This document shows positions 26,072-33,335 of a stretch of 38,359 nt of DNA, in pieces; position 1 is the stretch's first letter; the number at the start of each line of letters is the position of its first letter. Source of the DNA: JBBQUP01 sp038212305 (lineage in GTDB: Bacteria > Bacteroidota > Bacteroidia > Bacteroidales > Marinilabiliaceae); NCBI GenBank assembly GCA_038212305.1, contig JBBQUP010000022.1, positions 1 through 38,359 on the forward strand. Reading direction: 5' to 3'. The notes below the pieces were generated by a model. The model was not told the DNA's origin. It saw only the letters and a list, made by a program, of their open reading frames with translations, and did not search any database. The position numbers and the translations under genes are program-made.

Positions 26072-26413
26072 CTATTTTTCAGCTATCGTTTGATTGTATA
26101 TTGTTGCAACAGCTTCAACCAGTTCATTCCATGAAACATGAAGCGATTTTAAAAATTGACTGCCTTCATCTGTCAATGAGTAGTATTTTCGAGGAGGTCC
26201 CTGAGTCGACTCCTCCCAACGATAAGTCAACAACCCACCATTTTTCAATCGGGTTAATAATGGGTACAAGGTTCCTTCCACAACAATCATTTGAGCTTCT
26301 TTTAACCGATCAATAATGTCGGATACATAAGCTTCATGATCATTTAGTGTGGCCAAGATGCAATATTCCAGAACTCCTTTTCGCATTTGTGCTTTTGCAT
26401 TCTCTATATTCAT
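26072..26413 (-). CDS. PadR-family transcriptional regulator
   Basis: A 113-residue winged-helix repressor. It has the PadR pattern: helix-turn-helix around YCILATLNDHEAYVSDIIDRL, recognition region VEGTLYPLLTRLKNGGLLTYRWE, and wing EESTQGPPRKYYSLTDEG, followed by a short dimerisation helix. The ATG at 26413 is preferred to an in-frame TTG at 26446, because the latter would lie between the -7 box and the conserved domain and adds a non-conserved leader. It heads the unit padR-pspC-pspC and is divergent from rubrerythrin. Three direct repeats at its promoter suggest autorepression. Confidence 0.9.
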   Translation of the reverse strand: MNIENAKAQMRKGVLEYCILATLNDHEAYVSDIIDRLKEAQMIVVEGTLYPLLTRLKNGGLLTYRWEESTQGPPRKYYSLTDEGSQFLKSLHVSWNELVEAVATIYNQTIAEK

Positions 26414-26454
26414 AACAACTCTAATTAACTGATACTTAAAATTCAATTGTTATA

Positions 26455-26486
26455 CAAAGATATGATATTATTATGGTACTATGCAA
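26455..26486 (-). promoter_or_regulatory. padR promoter
   Basis: On the minus strand TATCTTTG (26455-26462) fits the -7 consensus TAnnTTTG, and a TTG at 26484-26486 is placed 21 bases upstream as a -33 element. The -7 box lies 42 bases before the padR start codon. Confidence 0.6.
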
Positions 26487-26499
26487 TACATGATACTAT
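26462..26499. promoter_or_regulatory. Candidate PadR operator: three ATGRTAYTAT direct repeats
   Basis: ATGATATTAT (26462-26471), ATGGTACTAT (26473-26482) and ATGATACTAT (26490-26499) are three close copies of a 10-base unit. They fill the space between the -7 and -33 elements of padR and lie about 70 bases before the rubrerythrin gene. Placement fits a repressor site. The binding protein is inferred to be PadR itself. Confidence 0.5.
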
Positions 26500-26567
26500 A
26501 TTTTTTAATTTATTTTTTTACAAGCTTTGTTTTATCTTAGCAGAGTAATTCAAAAAACAGTTTAATC

Positions 26568-27149
26568 ATGGAAGAAAAAAGCCTAATAGGGACTCAAACA
26601 GAGAAGAATTTATTGAAAGCATTTGCTGGAGAATCGCAAGCTCGCAATCGCTACGAGTTTTTTGCAAAAGAGGCTAAAAAAGAAGGTTACGAACAAATTG
26701 CAGCCATATTTGAAGAAACAGCACTTCAAGAACAAGCGCACGCCAAACGTTTCTTTAAGTTTTTAGAAGGCGGGTCAGCCGAAATTACAGTAACCTACCC
26801 AACCGGAAAAATTGGAACAACCATTGAAAACTTAACTGCTGCCGCAGAAGGTGAAAACGAAGAGTGGACCGAGTTGTACCCACATTTTGCAGAAGTTGCA
26901 AAAAGCGAAGGTTTTACCAAAGTAGCAGTGGCCTTTAATATTATTGCTAAAGTAGAAGCTGAACACGAAAAACGCTACCGCAAACTTCTTGACAACATAC
27001 TTAACGATAAAGTATTCCGGAAAGACGAAAAAGTAAAATGGGTTTGTCGCAAATGCGGATTCGTTTACGAATCGGAAAAAGCGTTGGAAAACTGTCCAGC
27101 TTGCTTACATCCCAAAGCATACATGGAAGAATATAGTGAAAACTATTAA
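26568..27149 (+). CDS. rbr: Rubrerythrin
   Basis: A 193-residue cytoplasmic peroxidase that reduces hydrogen peroxide in anaerobes and microaerophiles. The ferritin-like diiron domain covers 1-145 with ligands in GESQARNRYEFF (E22), EETALQEQAHA (E50 region and H58) and AEHEKRY (E132, H133 region, with E97 and E130 nearby). The C-terminal rubredoxin domain has a [Fe(Cys)4] site formed by C160, C163, C176 and C179. Length and domain order are standard. It is divergent from padR and a single-gene unit. Its presence argues for an anaerobic or oxygen-limited lifestyle. Confidence 0.97.
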   Translation: MEEKSLIGTQTEKNLLKAFAGESQARNRYEFFAKEAKKEGYEQIAAIFEETALQEQAHAKRFFKFLEGGSAEITVTYPTGKIGTTIENLTAAAEGENEEWTELYPHFAEVAKSEGFTKVAVAFNIIAKVEAEHEKRYRKLLDNILNDKVFRKDEKVKWVCRKCGFVYESEKALENCPACLHPKAYMEEYSENY

Positions 27150-27254
27150 ATAAAGATTACTAAGTGCTTCATAGGAAATAGTGACGTATTTCATTTAGCT
27201 AATTATCTTATACACAGCATAAACGAAAACCAATAAATAGGTCTTAGACCTTAA

Positions 27255-27300
27255 ATAGCCACGAATTCACGAATTAAATTATTCGTGAATTCGTGGCTAT
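27255..27300. repeat. Perfect 20-bp intergenic palindrome (CACGAATTC type)
   Basis: Arms 27255-27274 and 27281-27300 are exact reverse complements with a 6-base loop. The arm contains GCCACGAATTCACGAAT. No T run follows on the plus strand, so it is not a typical terminator, although it lies 3' of rubrerythrin. Palindromes with this CACGAATTC sequence recur in Bacteroidota genomes as far as I recall. Confidence 0.8.
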
Positions 27301-27385
27301 ACTTTTCAAATACTTTTACCCACCACAAAAGCTATAAAGCCAAAAATGGCTGCCTTAAATCGAGCGTAAAACAGATCTATTATAT

Positions 27386-27393
27386 TACTTTTG
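27386..27393 (+). promoter_or_regulatory. -7 promoter element of the dihydrouridine synthase gene
   Basis: TACTTTTG fits TAnnTTTG exactly and is followed by C and an A run, a common layout for this phylum. It overlaps an upstream TTG codon at 27391, which therefore is unlikely to be the translation start. Confidence 0.5.
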
Positions 27394-27405
27394 CAAAAAA
27401 AAGTT

Positions 27406-28404
27406 GTGAAAATTGGATCAATTGATTTAGGGGAAACACCGCTGCTTTTAGCTCCGATGGAAGATGTGACTGATTTGTCGTTCCGACGACTTTGCAAATC
27501 GTTTGGTGCCGATTTAATGTATACCGAATTTGTTTCGAGTGATGCTTTGGTTCGGAACATCGAAAAAACAATGCGAAAAATGACCATTGAAGATTCGGAA
27601 CGACCTGTTGGTATTCAGATTTATGGGCATGAAATTGAGCCAATGGTTGAAGCAGCTAAGATAGCACGAGAAGCCAATCCCGAATTGATTGATATTAATT
27701 TTGGCTGTCCGGTTAAAAAAATAGCACACCGAGGTGCAGGTGCAGGCATGTTGCGCGATATTCCTAAGATGATTGAGATGACCCGACAAATTGTTCAGGC
27801 AATTGATATTCCTGTGACAGTTAAAACACGTTTAGGCTGGGATGACTCATCGAAACAAATAGTTGAAGTAGCTGAACGATTGCAAGATACAGGCATTGCC
27901 GCATTAACCATACATGGAAGAACTCGTGCTCAAATGTACACTGGCGAAGCCGATTGGACGCTCATTGGTGCAGTAAAAAACAATGCCCGTATGCACATTC
28001 CAATTATTGGCAATGGCGACATTATTTCTCCCAAACGAGCAAAGGAAAACTTAGATAGATATGGTGTTGATGCACTCATGATTGGACGTCCAAGCATTGG
28101 ACGTCCGTGGATATTTAAGGAGATAAAACATTACTTAAATACCAACGAATTACTTCCACCGTTAAGCATTGAAGAGCATGTTAATATTGTTAAGCATCAA
28201 TTAAATCAATCGGTTGAATGGCTCGATGAGCGAAGAGGAATATTGCATTTACGTCGCCACTTGGCTGTTACATTCAAAGGACTGCCGCATTTTAGACCAC
28301 TCAAAATCAAACTCTTGCGATCAGAAAACTTAGTGGAGCTTTTAAGCTTACTCGATGAAGTAGCTGTTCAATATGCAGGTCATTTTTCGTCCGAACCTGA
28401 ATAA
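27406..28404 (+). CDS. dusB: tRNA-dihydrouridine synthase
   Basis: A 332-residue FMN enzyme that reduces uridines in the D loop of tRNAs, of the DusB-like group. After the start it reads KIGSIDLGETPLLLAPMEDVTD, the family N-terminus with the FMN-binding APM motif. The catalytic Cys is C101 in DINFGCPVKK. Also seen are VKTRLGWD, IHGRTRAQMYTGEADW, IIGNGDI and the phosphate-binding IGRPSIGRPW. I choose the GTG at 27406 over an in-frame TTG at 27391, because a promoter -7 box overlaps the TTG and family members begin at the GTG position. The 3' end overlaps the convergent permease gene by 25 bp. Confidence 0.94.
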   Translation: MKIGSIDLGETPLLLAPMEDVTDLSFRRLCKSFGADLMYTEFVSSDALVRNIEKTMRKMTIEDSERPVGIQIYGHEIEPMVEAAKIAREANPELIDINFGCPVKKIAHRGAGAGMLRDIPKMIEMTRQIVQAIDIPVTVKTRLGWDDSSKQIVEVAERLQDTGIAALTIHGRTRAQMYTGEADWTLIGAVKNNARMHIPIIGNGDIISPKRAKENLDRYGVDALMIGRPSIGRPWIFKEIKHYLNTNELLPPLSIEEHVNIVKHQLNQSVEWLDERRGILHLRRHLAVTFKGLPHFRPLKIKLLRSENLVELLSLLDEVAVQYAGHFSSEPE

Positions 28405-29618
28405 AGTTTGCCAACAATAGCATGTACAGGATACCATGAGGCTAACATGCCAATTATCGATACCGTAGCAAACACAATTAACATATCATCTAATTGAAGA
28501 ATAATGGGATATGCATCAACAACAAACGAATCGCCTCCCTGAAATTTTATTATCCCAAATTGTTGTTGCAACAAAATTAACCCTGAACCTATAATTAGGC
28601 CTGATAATATTCCAGTTAATGAAACTAACCATCCTTCAAATAAAAAAATCCGAATGGTCATTTTCCTATCCGCTCCCATACTTTTGAGTGTTTGAATAGA
28701 GTCTTTCTTTTCATAAATAAGCATCGACAGCGTGCCAATGATATTAAATGTGGCAATAATCATTATAAAAGTCAGAATTAAAAAGGCCATCAGTTTTTCG
28801 ACTTTCATCATCTTATAAAAGGATGCATGTTGCTCTTCTTTGTTTAAAACATGATAGTTTTTGCCCAATAAGGCTGTTAATCTTTCCTTTGTTTTTGATA
28901 TCTCAACCTGACTTTTAACCTTAACATACAACGATGAAACAGCTAGCGAATCCTGCTCAAATAGCGATCGAGCTCTTGAAATATCTGATAATAAATACTG
29001 CGAATCGTATTCAACTTGTTTAACTGCAAAAATACCTGAAGGCATTAAATAATCGGATCGAAAACCTGATTCAGGATTCATCATGTTGAACGTTCCCTCG
29101 CGACGGGGCGCGTAAATGCCCATGGGCGTTACAAAATTTATCCCTACCGACAATTGCTCAGCTAAAATATATCCCAACACTCCAACTCGACTATTTTTAT
29201 TCGATAAATCGAATTTCCCATCAACCATTATTGAATCTACTCCACTTACTTTCGCAAAATTAGAATCAACTCCCATAAGCAAAGCAGGCATCTGGCGCCT
29301 ATCGTATTTTAACAATACCTGATCTGACAGAACCTGAGATACACTTGACACACCAATATCGTGTATAAGGTTTTGATAAGGTATCGAATCTAAATGAAAT
29401 ATTTTACCTGAAACAGGCTCAATTTTTAAGTCCGGATCAAACGATCCATAGAGCGTTCCTATTAACGCGTGCAATCCATTGAAAACCGATAGAACAATTA
29501 GCAAAGCCAAAGTTCCAGTAAATACGCCTGCCACAGATATCATTGAAATTACATTAATGATATTCTGCGATTTTTTAGCAAATAAGTACCTTAGAGCAAT
29601 GGATAGAGATAACCTCAT
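28380..29618 (-). CDS. LolC/LolE-type ABC transporter permease
   Basis: A 412-residue inner-membrane protein of the lipoprotein-releasing (LolCE) family. It has the N-terminal motif IALRYLFAKKSQNIINVISMISVAG, one membrane segment near 20-48 followed by LSVFNGLHALIGTLYGSFDPDLKI, a large periplasmic domain (about 50-265), and three C-terminal membrane segments with the coupling region YEKKDSIQTLKSMGADRKM. It would pull mature lipoproteins from the inner membrane for delivery to the outer membrane. The ATPase is not in this window next to it. It is the third gene of a unit with rbfA and a methyltransferase, 8 bp after the latter. Confidence 0.92.
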   Translation of the reverse strand: MRLSLSIALRYLFAKKSQNIINVISMISVAGVFTGTLALLIVLSVFNGLHALIGTLYGSFDPDLKIEPVSGKIFHLDSIPYQNLIHDIGVSSVSQVLSDQVLLKYDRRQMPALLMGVDSNFAKVSGVDSIMVDGKFDLSNKNSRVGVLGYILAEQLSVGINFVTPMGIYAPRREGTFNMMNPESGFRSDYLMPSGIFAVKQVEYDSQYLLSDISRARSLFEQDSLAVSSLYVKVKSQVEISKTKERLTALLGKNYHVLNKEEQHASFYKMMKVEKLMAFLILTFIMIIATFNIIGTLSMLIYEKKDSIQTLKSMGADRKMTIRIFLFEGWLVSLTGILSGLIIGSGLILLQQQFGIIKFQGGDSFVVDAYPIILQLDDMLIVFATVSIIGMLASWYPVHAIVGKLYSGSDEK

Positions 29619-29626
29619 AAATCGAA

Positions 29627-30442
29627 TTATTTGATTGCGACTACCATTAATCCAGTTCCAGTGGAGTGTTTAATTCTAGTATCAAACCAATTTAATATGT
29701 AACAAATCGGATAAACAGGTAAATAATAAAATGGCAACAAAACAAAAAATAGTTTTGAGAAATTAACCATTAAAATAGGATATTTCATGGATAATTTCCA
29801 AGCCAAACTTCCAGGACAGCCATAGGTATAATTTGTTTTTATGTTTGAGAATCCAGCTCTTTTAAGCTTTGCAAGCATATCATCCACGCCATATCCATCC
29901 CGAACATGTTCATCAATAAATCCAGAAACTTCACCTTCGTGATGATCATGCGTATCAGATCCACCTTGATCAGAAGGAGTTGATATTAACAACATACCTC
30001 CTTTTTTAAGACTTTGGAAAAAATTGAAAAAAACGGCTTCATCCTCTTCGATATGCTCCATCACATCCACCGAAAGTATTAAATCATAATCGGCATATGC
30101 CGAATATTGAGTAAGATCAGCCAATTTAAATGATACCTTTGAAGACAACTTTAGTTTATCGAAAAACTGAGTACAATCCTCCATTTGCTCAGGTTTTACA
30201 TCTACTCCCGAAACATGTGCAACCTGCTTTTTGCGCGACAAAAAATAAACGTACTGGCCAAAACCCGATCCCGCATCTAATACATTTAAATGCTCCTTCC
30301 CTTTTAAATACTTATTTAGCTCTCTTCGAATATGCCACGAACGCAAAAGCAAGAGATTAAGCAACTTATAAAACAGTATTCGTAATTGAGGTGAGGCATT
30401 GAAAAAGCGCCCCAAGGTTTTTTTAATAGGATCGTATTGCAT
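29627..30442 (-). CDS. SAM-dependent class I methyltransferase
   Basis: A 271-residue Rossmann-fold methyltransferase. The SAM-binding motif I is NVLDAGSGFGQYV with DAGSGFG at 56-62, motif II ends in the acidic GVDVKPEQ, and motif IV is LILSVDVMEHIEEDE. A hydrophobic stretch near 233-258 could anchor it to the membrane, which fits methyltransferases acting on quinones or lipid-linked substrates. The substrate is not identifiable from sequence. It sits between rbfA (10 bp upstream) and the LolC/E-type gene (8 bp downstream), so it is translated from the same message. Confidence 0.88.
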   Translation of the reverse strand: MQYDPIKKTLGRFFNASPQLRILFYKLLNLLLLRSWHIRRELNKYLKGKEHLNVLDAGSGFGQYVYFLSRKKQVAHVSGVDVKPEQMEDCTQFFDKLKLSSKVSFKLADLTQYSAYADYDLILSVDVMEHIEEDEAVFFNFFQSLKKGGMLLISTPSDQGGSDTHDHHEGEVSGFIDEHVRDGYGVDDMLAKLKRAGFSNIKTNYTYGCPGSLAWKLSMKYPILMVNFSKLFFVLLPFYYLPVYPICYILNWFDTRIKHSTGTGLMVVAIK

Positions 30443-30452
30443 AAATAATCTA

Positions 30453-30791
30453 TTATTCTTTTAATAAGCGGTCGATATTATCCAAGTAGTCAAGCGAATC
30501 ATCAATAAAAAATTGTAAATCAGGTATCACCCTAAGTTGCTTTCCTACACGCTGACCAAGTAAATGTCGAATGCGTGATTGATGAGTTTGAATATTTTTA
30601 AAAACCTCATCCTTAGTTTTACCTGGAAATATGCTTAAATAAACTTTTGCCACACCTAAATCGGGCGAAACTCGAGTAGTTGTTACACTCACCATTACAC
30701 CCGGTGTTAAATCATTCACTTCGCGTTGGAAAATCTCACTCATCTCCTTTAATACCAATCGCGAAATTTTTTTCTGTCTTGTCGAATCCAT
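30453..30791 (-). CDS. rbfA: Ribosome-binding factor A
   Basis: A 112-residue KH-fold protein that assists late maturation of the 30S subunit, acting near the 5' end of 16S rRNA. Family marks are STRQKKISRLVLKEMSEIFQ at the start, VSVTTTRVSPDLGVAKVYLSI in the middle, and the KH-type tail RHLLGQRVGKQLRVIPDLQF followed by DDSLDYLDNIDRLL. Length is normal. First gene of a unit continuing with a methyltransferase and a LolC/E-type permease, an order I recall for many Bacteroidales genomes. Confidence 0.96.
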   Translation of the reverse strand: MDSTRQKKISRLVLKEMSEIFQREVNDLTPGVMVSVTTTRVSPDLGVAKVYLSIFPGKTKDEVFKNIQTHQSRIRHLLGQRVGKQLRVIPDLQFFIDDSLDYLDNIDRLLKE

Positions 30792-31127
30792 AAAATACTA
30801 TCAATTTTTAGAACCACGAAATTACTCCTTTACCTTCAAAGAAAAAACTATTTACCATTATTTCGAATTAGATACAACTTGCTTTACAAAATATCCAATT
30901 TTTATTTGGAATAAATTGAATATTTTAGAAAAGAACTTTGTTTGTAATTAGATATTGATTGGCATTAAAAACACAACTTTTTTATCTTTTTTAGTATATT
31001 GATTGTTATTTTGGACTAAAAACCATTGCTTTTAATCGAAACAATTTGCAAATTAGGCAAAAAGACTGCGATGAATGAAACCTTTTCACTAAAATCTCAT
31101 AAAACCCTGAACCGAACATAAAACAAA
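30792..31127. other. Divergent intergenic region between rbfA and the PD40 gene
   Basis: No gene is seen. The stretch is AT-rich and should carry both divergent promoters. A small symmetric motif TCCAA-N7-TTGGA lies near 30894-30910. No exact TAnnTTTG element in the right place was found for either gene. Confidence 0.45.
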
Positions 31128-33065
31128 ATGTGGAACTATAATAAAATATACACATTAAAAATAACAATTGCTCTCAATTTTCTGCTATTGAGTTCATTCG
31201 CATGGGGTCAAGTTGAATCCTATTCAAAAACACTGAATAAAGAGTTAACCAAAATAATTTCACAACTCGAAAATCATAATTTTAGAGAAGCAATAAACGA
31301 AGGTGAAATATTATTAAAACGATATCCTAAAAATCCCGATATCTGTTTAATGCTTGGATTAAGTCACATTAATTTGGCTGCTGCGCCCGACTCTGCGATA
31401 TACTATTTGCAATTAGGAATTGATGCTCTGGATGCCAACGAAATAACGACCATTACAGGTATCAATCTCCAGCTCTCGATGGGTAAAGCTTATCAGATTA
31501 ATTTAAAACCCGAAAAATCAATTGAGATTTACAACAAATTGTTAAAAATATTACCTCCAAACAACGATGATTTGGTTTTAGAGATAAAAAAAGAAATTGA
31601 TGTAAGTGAAAATTCATTTATTCTTTTACAAAATCCTGTTGCCATAAAAATCACTAACCTGGGGCCATTAGTCAACTCAAAATACGACGATCACTCGCCG
31701 TTAGTTAATCTCGCTGGGAAGAAAATGTATTTCACTTCTCGCCGATCTCAACCAGGGTTAACCCTATTAAGCGATGGTCAATACCCCGAAAAAATATGCG
31801 TTTCAACGCTCTCAAACAACGGATGGAGTCAAGCCGAAATGCTCAAAACATTTTTCAAGAAGAATGATCATGAATCGGCTGTATCAATCTCTCCTGATGG
31901 CAAATCAATGTTTTTATTTAAAAACGATTTTGATGGCAAAAACCTCTATTTGTCTGAATTTAGAGATAATATTTGGGGCGATCCAAGTCGCATGCCCGAT
32001 CCAATTAATAGCTTATCCGATGAAACCCATTGTTCCTTATCAGCCGATGAAAGCACATTGTTTTTCACCAGTGATCGCCCAGGAGGTTTTGGAGGACTCG
32101 ACATTTATCTTTCGAAAAAGAAACTAGATGGCACATGGGGAACTCCTAAAAACCTTGGCCCTCAAATCAACACCTCATACGATGAGGAAACTCCTTTTAT
32201 TTATTTAGATGGTAAAACCCTTTACTTTTCATCGGAAGGACACAATTCGATGGGTATGTTTGATGTATTTTACAGTGTTATGAATCCCGATAGCTCTTGG
32301 ATTGAACCAATAAATCTAGGCTATCCAATTAATTCACCTGGCGATGATTTCTTTTTTGTGCCTACATTAAATCGAAATCAAGCTTATTATGCCTCATCGC
32401 AATTCGAAGATAATATTGGAGGTACTGACATTTACTTGGTCGAGTTCGAAAAAGAATTTGAAGGGAAATTAGCTATTATAGAAGGTAAGGTTGAAAATAA
32501 AGAGGGAGGTAAAGTATTACGGATTCTTGTATCGAGAGTTTATGATCAACAATTGGTTGGTGATTATCGACCGGACCCAATTACGGGCGAATACGTTCTG
32601 TTTTTAGAAACAGGTCAGCGCTATCAAATAAAAGAAGTCCGAAAAGTAACCGAGGAGGTAGTGGTTGGCGAAATTGAAGTACCATTAGAATTAGGTTTCA
32701 ATGTAACCAATGAAATGATTGATTTGAAAAAAATTAACATTGAGCCTCCATTATCACCCGAGCAGCGCATAAAATTAGTTCAATCGATGGAAATGCCCGA
32801 CAAGGCTACTCGTTACAACGACGATTATACCATTCAATTATTGGCTCTCAAGCAACAACCGGTTAAAGATCTATCCTTTTTTACAGGGCTTGATTCAAAG
32901 CGAATTAAAATATATAAATGCATTGATGGCTACACTCGCTATTCTTATGATATTGTTAGAGGATTTGACAAAGCACTTTTACTTCGTGAAGAGGTATTAA
33001 AAACAGGGAAATATAAAGATGCATTTATTAGACCAACAAAAACCCTCGACATTCTTAAACCTTAA
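31128..33065 (+). CDS. Periplasmic TPR-PD40 propeller protein with C-terminal SPOR domain
   Basis: A 645-residue exported protein. The signal peptide covers about 1-27 (ending SSFAWGQ). Helical TPR-like repeats lie at about 40-150. A PD40/WD40-like propeller covers about 180-440, with repeats such as NLAGKKMYFTSRR, SISPDGKSMFLF, SLSADESTLFFTSDRPGGFGG and IYLDGKTLYFSSEG. A short beta domain follows at about 448-505. The C-terminal ~70 residues (565-635; YTIQLLALKQQPVKDLSFF, GYTRYSYDIVRGFDKA, KDAFIR) look like a SPOR domain, which binds denuded peptidoglycan. Many relatives (PorE type) instead end in an OmpA domain, so the anchor is exchanged here. A role as peptidoglycan-linked scaffold is inferred. 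Confidence 0.85.
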   Translation: MWNYNKIYTLKITIALNFLLLSSFAWGQVESYSKTLNKELTKIISQLENHNFREAINEGEILLKRYPKNPDICLMLGLSHINLAAAPDSAIYYLQLGIDALDANEITTITGINLQLSMGKAYQINLKPEKSIEIYNKLLKILPPNNDDLVLEIKKEIDVSENSFILLQNPVAIKITNLGPLVNSKYDDHSPLVNLAGKKMYFTSRRSQPGLTLLSDGQYPEKICVSTLSNNGWSQAEMLKTFFKKNDHESAVSISPDGKSMFLFKNDFDGKNLYLSEFRDNIWGDPSRMPDPINSLSDETHCSLSADESTLFFTSDRPGGFGGLDIYLSKKKLDGTWGTPKNLGPQINTSYDEETPFIYLDGKTLYFSSEGHNSMGMFDVFYSVMNPDSSWIEPINLGYPINSPGDDFFFVPTLNRNQAYYASSQFEDNIGGTDIYLVEFEKEFEGKLAIIEGKVENKEGGKVLRILVSRVYDQQLVGDYRPDPITGEYVLFLETGQRYQIKEVRKVTEEVVVGEIEVPLELGFNVTNEMIDLKKINIEPPLSPEQRIKLVQSMEMPDKATRYNDDYTIQLLALKQQPVKDLSFFTGLDSKRIKIYKCIDGYTRYSYDIVRGFDKALLLREEVLKTGKYKDAFIRPTKTLDILKP

Positions 33066-33335
33066 CAATTACAAACTTACAAAAAAGACTCAATTGCTCA
33101 GGAGAGTTTTCGAGATAAATAGGGGTTGTCCATCTCCTTATTTTCAGAAAAGTGGAGATGAAATGTAATTTGTCTTAGTAAAATGGCGATCTTTGTTAAC
33201 TGTTAAATTTAGCAGTTGGATGGATAAAAACAGTTTGTTCGTCAACTCCTGATTAAAAATAGTAGCATAATAGTGGATTTTTAAAATTATGCTTCTGATC
33301 TTTGTAAATAATCTTTTTCACTCATTCGAGAAATT
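33066..33335. other. Intergenic region before the aminotransferase-fold gene
   Basis: Not coding. A weak hairpin (CATCTCC 33131-33137 with GGAGATG 33154-33160, 16-base loop) might end the PD40 transcript, but it lacks a T run. A second short dyad (AACTG-N10-CAGTT) lies near 33198-33217. Confidence 0.4.

Noticed and set aside
26050..26316. A plus-strand frame opposite padR
   Set aside because: It is the complement of a well-supported PadR gene, with no promoter or family resemblance.
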